64,000 nt of DNA from CAVZQN01 sp963837395. GTDB taxonomy: Bacteria > Acidobacteriota > HRBIN11 > JAKEFK01. Position numbers and translations under genes: made by a program. A model generated the notes under the pieces. It made no database searches and was not told where the DNA came from. It saw only the letters and a list, made by a program, of their open reading frames with translations. This document shows, piece by piece, positions 25,263 to 33,869 of the stretch; the stretch's first letter is position 1; every line of letters begins with the position of its first letter. Location of the stretch: the NCBI GenBank assembly GCA_963837395.1, contig CAWINI010000004.1, positions 1,798,001 through 1,862,000 of the forward strand, read 5' to 3'.

Positions 25263-28200
25263 GCTGGCATCGCCTGTATACAGTCTTCAAGACTGATTTT
25301 CAAACGATTCTCAAAGGTCCCTTGTTCTGGATGTGGTACCTGCTTTTAGCATGGAACGCATTTCTGATTTCCAATTCAGCATGGATTATCCGTTCGGTTG
25401 ATACATCTGTAGGAACCGAGAAATCGTTTGTGAATTCGGAATTTCAACTTGCCTTTGTACTTGCATTGATGTGCTTTTTGATGTTGGGACTCTTTGTCGC
25501 CATCATTGCCGGAACTCCGGTCCTTCGAGATTCACAATATCGCGTTGGCGAAATCATTCATGCCACACCGCTTCGTCCGTCGGAATATATTTGGGGCAAA
25601 TATCTTGCTGCTTTAGCTACTTGCTTGGTGGCCGTCTTATTATTCTTGTTAACGCTGATTTTGTTGACCGACATAATTCCGAATCCTGCCGCTGCTGAAT
25701 TTCACGGACCGTTCAAGATGCGGAATTACTTCTTGCCGGCTTTGGTCTTTATGGTTCCTGCCATCTTGTTTGTTTCAAGCATTGCACTTGCAATCAGTGT
25801 TTATACACGCCGCGCATTTTTGGTTTACCTGTTTCCGGTTTTGATGTTGATTCTCGCCATGAATTTTTTGTATAAGTGGTATCCTGCTGATCCAACTTCA
25901 ACAGCTACTTATCTGATGCAATGCGCTGATCCTTCCGGATTTCGATGGTTGAAACAAACCTGGCTGATAGTTGATCGCGGAGTTTCCTTCTATAACAGTT
26001 CACCAATTCACTACGATGCCGGATTTTTGTTGGGACGTCTCATTTATGTTCCGTTAGCAATTGGTTTTGTGATATTAAGTGCATATCGTTTCGCAAAAAA
26101 ATTTGCACGAATTCCAGATCGTCGAGTTAGGGTCATTCAAGAAGCAACTCCTGCTGTTGCAACCGCAGCGTACCTTCCACCAAAAGCTCTTCCTGATGTC
26201 TTACGAAAAACCGCAGGAATCGTAAAACAAATTGCCGGAGTCATACGATTCGAATTGAAAGAATTACTGTCACAGCCATGGTTGCTGGTGGTGATTGGTA
26301 TCATTGCCATCATTTTGCTGATGCCAGACCGCGGCGCACGCGGCGAACTACACGTTTTAACTCGCTACACATCCGGACTTATGGCCGTCAATACGTTCAC
26401 ATCACTTACAATGATGCTCTGCTTTTTCTTGATGTTTACGACCGCAGATTCTTTACATCGAGAAACTACAACCGGGTTAAGTCCTTTGTATTTCAGCACT
26501 CCTGCACACACCGCTGCCATTGTTGTTGGTAAAACTCTTGCTAACTTCTGCGTTGCGATCATCACTATGGCAGTATGTTTTATTTTCGTTGCAATATTTT
26601 TGATTCAAAAGAACGAAGCTCCATTTCAATTTGCGCCGTTTTTGTACACATGGATCTATTTAATGCTGCCGACATTTCTTTTCTGGTGTGCATTCGTTGC
26701 AGCAGCATATTCAATCACCAGGAGCCGCACTGCGAGTTACGCTTTGGGAATCGCGCTGTTATTCATTACTGGCTGGGCGGTTTTCAACGGAAAAATGAAT
26801 TGGGTCACACATTGGTCATTAGCAGAAAGTTTAGTGTGGACAGACTTTGGTGTGTTTGAGCTCGATCGAAAGGCTCTGATTCTCAATCGACTTTTTTATT
26901 TTTCAATCACCATTGTCTTGTTGGTTATTGCTGTTTGGAAATTCCCACGAAGAAGTTTGGATCCACATCGCCATTCACGTTCATCGAAAAGTACGACGCT
27001 TTTCATTCTGAAAACTGCAGCAGTTCTTGTAATTCCAGTTGCACTCGGAATTACGTTATGGATGACAATAGAAAATGGGTTTCAAGGAACACGAGCGGAA
27101 AATGCAGAAAAAGATTACTGGCGCCGCAATGTAGCTACATTTTGGAATGCACCGCTACCCGATCGAACCTTCATCGACATCGATATGAAACTTGAACCGC
27201 CTCAGCGTTCGTTTCATATGAATGGTTCGTATGAAATGATTAACAGCCAGACAATTCCGCTGTACAGAATTCCACTCACTGGAGTTGGATATTGGTCAAA
27301 TTTGAAATGGACTTTAGATGGAAAGCCTCATACACCAGAAAATCGATCAGGAATGTTTGTATTCAACTTTGATCCACCACTTCAACCGCAGCAAAAAGTA
27401 ACAATCGGATTTACATATGATGGCGTGATGCTTCCAGGAGTTAGTAGAAGCGGCGGATCTTTAGATCTTGGTGAATTCTTATTGGATTGTGGAACTGCTT
27501 TAACTGGCAGAAATCCGTGGTTTGTTCCGGTGCTTGGATTTGTTGAAACAATCGGAATCGATGAAGAAAACAGATATGAGCCGCGCGATCCGGGTCCGAA
27601 ATATTACGAAGGGATTACTGAAGCAGGAATCGATCGTTCTTTATTGAACACTCGAATCAGGCTTGATGTCCCGCAAGATTACATCGCAACATCGATGGGT
27701 GTGCTGAAAAACGAAGAAGTAAAAAATGGAAGACGCATCCTGTTGTGGGAAAGCGATTATCCGTTACGCGTATTCAATGTAGTGGCGGGTCGTTGGACAC
27801 ATAAAGATGGCAAATCATCGCGAATTTATTATCTGCCGGCTCATCCATATAATATCGACACTATGCTTTCGGGATTAGATGGAGCACGAAAATATTATTC
27901 GGAATGGTTCGGTCCTTATGTGTGGCGTGATTTACGGATGAATGAATTTCCGGCGCTGGCGTTATATGCGCGAGGCAATCCTACAAATATTTTCTTTTCC
28001 GAAGGGATCGGTTTTCTCACCAAAGATCATATGGAACAAGACATCTTTTTTGGTTTAAGTGCGTTTGCAATCACTGCGCATGAATCGGCTCATCAATGGT
28101 GGGGACATATGTTAGCCCCTGGAAATGGTCCAGGTGGAATCTTATTGGCAGAAGGCATGGCAAATTTTTCAACACTCTGCTTGCTTGAACAAATGAAAGG

Positions 28201-28831
28201 AGACAGAGAGCGACAAGTTTCAGCACAATTTATGGAACAGACTTACGGCGAACAACGTTTTGTTACAAGCGAACACTCGCTTGCATATACCACACAATCA
28301 CGGCCCGCAGATACAACCGTTATATACGATAAAGGCGGTTGGGTCTTCTGGATGATGCGCAATCTCATGGGACGTGATGCCATGTACGCCGGATTACGCA
28401 GCTTCATCACAAAATATCACCGAGGTCCGGATCATCCAGTGATCGAAGATTTTGTTGCACACATGCGCTCATACGCATCGGATCCTGCAGCCTATGATGC
28501 CTTTGTAAAGCAATGGTTTTTTGAAGTGAAAATGCCCGAATATCATTACATGGAAAAACCCAAAAAGCGCGCAGTACAAAACGGATGGGACGTTCAAGCG
28601 CGGATAAAAAATGTTGGTAACGCCACAATGCCGGTTGAAGTAGCGGCAGTCAAAGGCAATCGATTTGAAGATGCCAAAGAATTCCGTAAATCATCTTTAA
28701 CAATGACGATTGCTGCAGGCGAAACAAAAGACGTGATGATCCATTGTGATTTTGAACCGGATCGGATTGTTGTTGATCCTGATGTACAGGTTTTTCAACT
28801 GCAGCGCAACGCTGCGATAGTGCGATTTTAA
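25259..28831 (+). CDS. ABC-2-type permease fused to an M1 aminopeptidase domain
   Basis: A 1190-residue inner-membrane protein. Residues 1-580 contain two sets of six or so hydrophobic helices of an ABC-2-type permease (for example LALMCFLMLGLFVAIIAGTP and YLFPVLMLILAMNFLYKWY). Residues 610-1190 form a periplasmic M1 peptidase-like domain. The zinc site is HESAHQWWGH at 941-950, with the third ligand in AEGMANF (Glu965). The spacing is one residue longer than the classical HExxH-x18-E. The upstream substrate loop is FPALALYARGNPTN. This fusion is known in several phyla, but its substrate is not established. It is coupled by ATGA overlap to the ATPase and convergent with the kinase gene, overlapping its stop by 4 bp. 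Confidence 0.9.
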   Translation: MSWHRLYTVFKTDFQTILKGPLFWMWYLLLAWNAFLISNSAWIIRSVDTSVGTEKSFVNSEFQLAFVLALMCFLMLGLFVAIIAGTPVLRDSQYRVGEIIHATPLRPSEYIWGKYLAALATCLVAVLLFLLTLILLTDIIPNPAAAEFHGPFKMRNYFLPALVFMVPAILFVSSIALAISVYTRRAFLVYLFPVLMLILAMNFLYKWYPADPTSTATYLMQCADPSGFRWLKQTWLIVDRGVSFYNSSPIHYDAGFLLGRLIYVPLAIGFVILSAYRFAKKFARIPDRRVRVIQEATPAVATAAYLPPKALPDVLRKTAGIVKQIAGVIRFELKELLSQPWLLVVIGIIAIILLMPDRGARGELHVLTRYTSGLMAVNTFTSLTMMLCFFLMFTTADSLHRETTTGLSPLYFSTPAHTAAIVVGKTLANFCVAIITMAVCFIFVAIFLIQKNEAPFQFAPFLYTWIYLMLPTFLFWCAFVAAAYSITRSRTASYALGIALLFITGWAVFNGKMNWVTHWSLAESLVWTDFGVFELDRKALILNRLFYFSITIVLLVIAVWKFPRRSLDPHRHSRSSKSTTLFILKTAAVLVIPVALGITLWMTIENGFQGTRAENAEKDYWRRNVATFWNAPLPDRTFIDIDMKLEPPQRSFHMNGSYEMINSQTIPLYRIPLTGVGYWSNLKWTLDGKPHTPENRSGMFVFNFDPPLQPQQKVTIGFTYDGVMLPGVSRSGGSLDLGEFLLDCGTALTGRNPWFVPVLGFVETIGIDEENRYEPRDPGPKYYEGITEAGIDRSLLNTRIRLDVPQDYIATSMGVLKNEEVKNGRRILLWESDYPLRVFNVVAGRWTHKDGKSSRIYYLPAHPYNIDTMLSGLDGARKYYSEWFGPYVWRDLRMNEFPALALYARGNPTNIFFSEGIGFLTKDHMEQDIFFGLSAFAITAHESAHQWWGHMLAPGNGPGGILLAEGMANFSTLCLLEQMKGDRERQVSAQFMEQTYGEQRFVTSEHSLAYTTQSRPADTTVIYDKGGWVFWMMRNLMGRDAMYAGLRSFITKYHRGPDHPVIEDFVAHMRSYASDPAAYDAFVKQWFFEVKMPEYHYMEKPKKRAVQNGWDVQARIKNVGNATMPVEVAAVKGNRFEDAKEFRKSSLTMTIAAGETKDVMIHCDFEPDRIVVDPDVQVFQLQRNAAIVRF

Positions 28832-31002
28832 TTTCCGGCTGACGGATTAGTTTGTTTAATGATTGCCTGAAACTCAGGTTCATCGCGTATGTTATCGTAG
28901 TCAGCATCACGAGCGATCACGTCTATATGCCAGTAACCGTTCGCAATCGCTCTTTTCAATGTTTCAATCGCTTCTTTTTTATGTCCCAGAATTGAGTATG
29001 TGCAGGCAACATTGACTAAAGTGGCAGCATCATCCGGGCTGCTCTCCAGCACTTGATCAAGCTCAGCAATTGATTCTTCCTCACGACCCAGATCCGCAAG
29101 AGTTCCTGCGAGCAAAACGTGAGCGCGGACATTTTCCGGAGCCCATTCCAGATGCATTTGTAAAACGCGAAGATGCTGCAACGTTAATCGTCTGACCTTT
29201 TCCTGATCACCCAGTCTTTTGAATGTATTTTGATAAGCCGCATACATGTTGAAATCATCTCCATTGAACTCGACAGCTTCATCGGCTAGTTGCGCAGCTT
29301 CCTGCAAACGATCCCTAACATTTAATGATGCTCCAAGCGTGAAGTAGGCGCCTTCACAATCATGTTTCCTTAGCAACGCCATTTTTGCGTAACGTATGGC
29401 TTCCTCATATTCTTCGTGGCCATAATGAAGAAAAGCGCGCGCAGATAGCGCATCCGGAAGATTCGGCTCGATTTTCATGGCCTGTTCGCATGCCTCAATT
29501 CCCTTCTGCATCCAGGCTATGTTCTGATCATAGTAACGATGAAGCCTTCCACAAGCATTACCAATACCTGCATAAGCAAGTGCTAAATTTGGATCCAATG
29601 CAATTGCTTGTTCAAACATTTCTATAGCAGAAAGCAGATCTTTTTTTGTTTGACGCCGCCAGAGTCTGCGACCTTGCAAATAGAGGTCATAGGCCTTTGG
29701 ATCTTCAACCCGCTTTTCCGCAATTGCTTTTTCTTCTGCGGGTGAAAGCTTAATGCTTAGCGCACTTGCAATTGCTCGTGCTAGCTCGTCCTGCAGATCG
29801 AAAACATCTTTCATTTCGCGATCATAACGTTCCGCCCAGCAAGTATGACCGCTATCGCTTTCAATTAATTGCGCAGTGATACGAACACGATTGCCTGCTT
29901 TCCTGATACTTCCAGCCAGAACGTAAGCAGCATTTAATTGACGTCCGATTTCATAAGCAGTTGCTGGCTTATCACGGTAAGCAATTACTGCGGAACGCGG
30001 ATACACGCGAAGTTTTTCAACTTTCGATAATTCAGTAATCACATCTTCAGTCATTCCATCGCGTAAATATTCTTGTTCTTCAACCGAGCCAAGGTTTTCA
30101 AAATATAAAACCGCAACTGATTTCAGATCTGATTTCTGTTGCGGAATGCTTTGCGAAGTTTTTATCTTGTTCAAATCTCCAAGGAATTCCTTCATTGTCC
30201 TGTATCGATTTTCACGCTTCTTAGCCAGCGCCTTTTCAATCACTCGATCAAGATCTGCCGGAAAATTCGTATCCCTTTTTCGCAGCGGCTCGGGTTGATC
30301 ATTCAAGATCGACTGCATTATTTGCATGACTGTGTCGCCGCGGAATGGACGTTGGCTGCGAAACATTTCATACAAAACAACTCCAAACGAAAAAATGTCG
30401 GATCGCTCATCAAGCTCTTGCCCATTCACTTGTTCCGGTGACATATAAGGCAATGTTCCAGCGACCTTCCCCACTTCTGTTAAGGCCGATTCTTGAGTCA
30501 CCAGGTCCGTAATTGCATCTTTGTCCAGACGTCTGATCAACTGCGCCAAGCCGAAATCAAGAATCTTAACTGTGCCTTCATCGGTGATTACGATGTTTGA
30601 TGGTTTAATGTCGCGGTGAATGATATTAGATCGATGCGCTCTATCAAAAGCACCCGCTGCTTGAATTGCTATGTTCAGCGCTCTTTCAAATTCGAGTGGA
30701 CCTTTCGTGATTTCATCATCGAGTGAATGGCCTTCGATATATTCCATCGCAATCAGCAGAACATCATCTACTTCATCCACTTCATAAATCGTGCAGATGT
30801 TTGGATGATTCAAACTCGATGCTGCGCGAGCTTCAGACATTAACCTCTTTCTTAGTTTTTCATCGCTTTGTTTATCGGGCGGTAATGTCTTAATTGCCAC
30901 TGTGCGATGCAATTTCTGATCAACCGCTTTATAGACAACCCCCATGCCACCCTGGCCGAGTGTGCCGATGATCTGATAATGCGAAATGGACTTGAGAGTC
31001 AC
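28828..31002 (-). CDS. Soluble Ser/Thr protein kinase with TolB-like and TPR domains
   Basis: A 724-residue Hanks-type kinase. Gly-rich loop LGQGGMGVVYKA (residues 14-25), catalytic Lys in VAIKTL, HRDIKPSNIVI, KILDFGLAQL and SPEQVNGQ are all present, so it should be active. Residues 290-440 form the TolB N-terminal/adenylate-cyclase-associated domain (KSVAVLYFENL, DGMTEDVITELSKV, YVLAGSIRKAGNRVRITAQL, CWAERYDREMKDVFDLQDEL). TPRs fill residues 440-720 (AIEMFEQAIALDPNLALAYA). No membrane helix is seen. It is divergent from the P1 peptidase gene by 63 bp and has a close paralogue at 33870. Confidence 0.93.
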   Translation of the reverse strand: MTLKSISHYQIIGTLGQGGMGVVYKAVDQKLHRTVAIKTLPPDKQSDEKLRKRLMSEARAASSLNHPNICTIYEVDEVDDVLLIAMEYIEGHSLDDEITKGPLEFERALNIAIQAAGAFDRAHRSNIIHRDIKPSNIVITDEGTVKILDFGLAQLIRRLDKDAITDLVTQESALTEVGKVAGTLPYMSPEQVNGQELDERSDIFSFGVVLYEMFRSQRPFRGDTVMQIMQSILNDQPEPLRKRDTNFPADLDRVIEKALAKKRENRYRTMKEFLGDLNKIKTSQSIPQQKSDLKSVAVLYFENLGSVEEQEYLRDGMTEDVITELSKVEKLRVYPRSAVIAYRDKPATAYEIGRQLNAAYVLAGSIRKAGNRVRITAQLIESDSGHTCWAERYDREMKDVFDLQDELARAIASALSIKLSPAEEKAIAEKRVEDPKAYDLYLQGRRLWRRQTKKDLLSAIEMFEQAIALDPNLALAYAGIGNACGRLHRYYDQNIAWMQKGIEACEQAMKIEPNLPDALSARAFLHYGHEEYEEAIRYAKMALLRKHDCEGAYFTLGASLNVRDRLQEAAQLADEAVEFNGDDFNMYAAYQNTFKRLGDQEKVRRLTLQHLRVLQMHLEWAPENVRAHVLLAGTLADLGREEESIAELDQVLESSPDDAATLVNVACTYSILGHKKEAIETLKRAIANGYWHIDVIARDADYDNIRDEPEFQAIIKQTNPSAGN

Positions 31003-31065
31003 GTAACAAATTTGACATAGATAACAGTTCTGTCAACTGGGCGATAACTGCTAAAATATTTTGAG

Positions 31066-32202
31066 ATGAGATGGTCAAAACTATACAGTGCTCTATTAAT
31101 AGTATTACTAAGTTGGTTGACTTATGCAGATCAGCCAAAAACCATCAGGATCAGGGATCTGGGCATACATCCTGGCATCTTCCAGACTGGTCCCCTGAAT
31201 GCCATTACTGATGTAAGCGGAGTTCGGGTTGGACATCAAACACTATGGAAGGGCGATTCAATTCGTACCGGCGTGACCGCGATCATTCCACATGACGGTG
31301 ATTTGTTTAATCTCAAAACTCCCGCCGCAGTTTACACTGCAAACGGTTTTGGGAAAGCAGCCGGCTTTCTGCAAGTTCAGGAACTGGGAAACATCGAAAC
31401 ACCGATCGTTTTAACAAATACGCTTTCCGTAGGTAGAGCTGTCGAAGCAGTAGTGAAATGGACTTTGAATCAGCCTGGCCATGAAAATATCCGGTCCGTG
31501 AATGCAATTGTTGGCGAAACGAATGACTCTTATTTGAATGACATTCGCGGAATGCATGTAACTACTGAGGATGTAATTGCCGCTATTGAGTCTGCAGTGA
31601 CCGGACCAGTGCAAGAAGGAGCTATAGGTGCTGGTACTGGCACATCCGCATTTGCGTGGAAAGGCGGAATCGGTACTTCATCAAGACATCTGCCCGATTC
31701 ATTGGGTGGCTACACTGTCGGTGTTCTTTTGCAATCGAATTTTGGTGGAGTGTTAACGATTGATGGCATCCGCGTGGGCGAAATTCTGAAACAGTTCGAT
31801 TTCAACAAAGAAATACAATCTGAGAAATCTCATGATGGATCTTGCATGATTGTGATTGCAACCGATGCTCCGGTTTCATCACGCAATCTTCAGCGCATGG
31901 CAAAACGCGCCGCTTTAGGTTTGGCGCGAACTGGTAGTTACATGAGTAATGGTTCAGGTGATTTCATTATCGCGTTTTCAACCAAAAATTTGATTCCTGC
32001 CGATAGTTCATCGCTCTTACAAATCCAGGAATTGCCAAACGATAAAATGGATCCACTTTTTCTGGCGACTGTAGAAGCGGTAGAAGAGGCTGTCTATAAC
32101 TCACTTGTTGCAGCAAAAACAGTGAAGGGGTATCAAGGGAACATTCGTGAAGCAATTCCTGTTGATCGTTTAAAGCCAATTTTTGAGAAAGCCAGGAATT
32201 AA
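31066..32202 (+). CDS. P1 family peptidase (DmpA/BapA-type aminopeptidase/esterase)
   Basis: A 378-residue Ntn-like hydrolase with an N-terminal signal-like helix (LYSALLIVLLSWLTYADQ). Family features: IRDLGIHPGIFQTGPLNAITDVSGVRVGH, TANGFGKAAGF, VGETNDSYLNDIRG, GAIGAGTGTSAFAWKGGIGTSS and the autocleavage/nucleophile region HDGSCMIVIATDAPVSSRNL, in which the Ser after Gly becomes the new N terminus of the beta chain. Members cleave N-terminal L- or D-residues or beta-peptides. The signal sequence suggests a periplasmic or extracellular site. It lies between the kinase (divergent) and the subtilase (convergent). Confidence 0.92.
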   Translation: MRWSKLYSALLIVLLSWLTYADQPKTIRIRDLGIHPGIFQTGPLNAITDVSGVRVGHQTLWKGDSIRTGVTAIIPHDGDLFNLKTPAAVYTANGFGKAAGFLQVQELGNIETPIVLTNTLSVGRAVEAVVKWTLNQPGHENIRSVNAIVGETNDSYLNDIRGMHVTTEDVIAAIESAVTGPVQEGAIGAGTGTSAFAWKGGIGTSSRHLPDSLGGYTVGVLLQSNFGGVLTIDGIRVGEILKQFDFNKEIQSEKSHDGSCMIVIATDAPVSSRNLQRMAKRAALGLARTGSYMSNGSGDFIIAFSTKNLIPADSSSLLQIQELPNDKMDPLFLATVEAVEEAVYNSLVAAKTVKGYQGNIREAIPVDRLKPIFEKARN

Positions 32203-32239
32203 TGTTTCGGCGAGTCGGCCTATCGCAATAATCACAATG

Positions 32240-33741
32240 TCATGGTTTTTGTGCGCGAAGCCAATCAAGTGCTGGCCTGGCTTGCGGCAAACCATAACCG
32301 TAAGAATTGTCCTTTCCGACAGGGCCAAGATCTTTTGCGGTAGCACGAAGAGCTTCGCGGATTTGTTCGTTCGTCCATTGCGGACCATAACTCCAAATCA
32401 GAGCGGCTACACCCGCTACATGTGGTGATGAGAATGAGGTTCCGCTTTCGCGATCATAACCGCTTGCCGGTTCCTTACGCTGGCTAACAACTTTGGCTTC
32501 CAGTTTCAATTTGTTGTTCAGTAAGAATATTCCTTGAACCTGGCTTAAGCTGATCGCTGGAATTGATGCCGGGGTCCATCACCTAAAGTTCCTGAAAAAT
32601 TTCCTGGCGCATTGTTATAGATAACTGCGCCAATTCCTCCGCTTGATTGTACATTCTCAACTTTGGTGCGAAAAAAGATTTGACCCCGTTTGCACAATAC
32701 AATTTTCCCTTGCCATGATGCCGATTTTTTATCGCACAATCCTCCATTTATAAGGGATCCTGAAATTCCTTTGGAACGCGCTGCAAATTCAATCCAGTTC
32801 CCTTGATAAATTTTGCCATCAACGGTAACCGTATTGGTTTCGATGAATGGAGATGTAGAAAGAACATCCACTCCAGGTGCAGTAAATTCTACATGATCAT
32901 TTCTCTGAGAAAATGAAGCAATGCTACTTTTGGAATTGAGAGCCCCTACCGAAATGACTGAATTGTATGATGCGGGAAAAGAATAACTTGTGTCACCATC
33001 ATTGCCAGCGGCGGCTACTGAAAGGATGCCCGCATCGAAAGCATCATCAAACGCTTGTTCTTCAAGTGTACTGGCGGACGGGCCTCCAAGGCTCATGTTA
33101 ATCACATTCGAGCCGGCGTTTCGACAACTTCGAACAGCAGCAATCAGATCAGAAGCATGACCTGGACTGGATTTACAATCGTCACCAAAAATCTTCACGA
33201 TGTGAAGTCGGAGATGATTTCCAGGCATGACTCCGATCACTCCGACTTGGTTTTGCAGCGCAGCAATAATTCCTGCGACATGAGTTCCATGACCGCAACG
33301 ATCTTCAAATGCATTTCCAGTACCTCCAAGCGCTACGCCGGTGAGTCGCTCATCTTGAAGATCTTCATGTTGTTTTTGAAAACCGGAATCGATGATGCAA
33401 ACTTTTCTATCTCCGGAAAGTTCATCACTAACAAGATTTGCCTGCACCATTGTAATGCCATACGGAATTTTTTCAGACATTAGATAACGTTCCGGATCCG
33501 GCTCAATTTTTTTTACATGTGGATCGCTTCTCAACCGGTTGAGCCCAGCTTCTGACAACGAAGCCGACACAACGCGATATTCAGGAAATCGGTGAAAAAT
33601 ATTTCCACCAACTTCACGCACGCTGTTCTCCGCCCTGTAATCCATGCGATCAAACTGAATCATGAAACGTTTGTCCGCAGCTGAAACTTCAAGGACAAAT
33701 AGGAAAACCAGACCCGCTATGATTATCGTTATCCGAAACAT
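32240..33741 (-). CDS. Secreted subtilisin-like S8 peptidase with PA insert (one frameshift in this sequence)
   Basis: A subtilase with signal peptide (ITIIIAGLVFLFVLEVSAA), an I9-like propeptide region to about residue 95, then the catalytic domain. The triad is Asp in VCIIDSGFQKQHEDL, His in CGHGTHVAGIIAAL, and Ser in SGTSFSSPHVAGVAALIW; the oxyanion Asn is in SVAAAGNDGD. A protease-associated domain (GKIVLCKRGQIFFRTKVENV, GAVIYNNAPGNF) is inserted before the Ser motif. The frame breaks at 32571-32577 (GGGGTCC). Adding one base joins GTLGDG to TPASIPAISLSQVQGIFLLN and on to the Ser motif, for 501 codons. The written sequence would lack the catalytic Ser, which looks like a sequence error at a GGTCC site. 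It is divergent from the second kinase, with two palindromes between them. Confidence 0.88.
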
Positions 33742-33774
33742 TCTTCTATTCTAACTCACGTCGAACACCCCTTG

Positions 33775-33809
33775 TTTCACTTTGTGAAATATCATTTCAT
33801 GTTGTGAAA
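33775..33809. promoter_or_regulatory. Two palindromic operator-like sites, 20 bp centre to centre
   Basis: TTTCACTTTGTGAAA (33775-33789) and TTTCATGTTGTGAAA (33795-33809) are two copies of one palindrome, TTTCA-N5-TGAAA. Their centres are 20 bp apart, about two helical turns, so dimers would bind the same DNA face. They lie in the divergent promoter region between the subtilase and the kinase-TPR gene and could control both. Confidence 0.6.
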
Positions 33810-33869
33810 CTCAGACTCTAAGCCAGATAATTAAAAACAGACTGTATAATTTCTGCAGGCTCTACCTTA

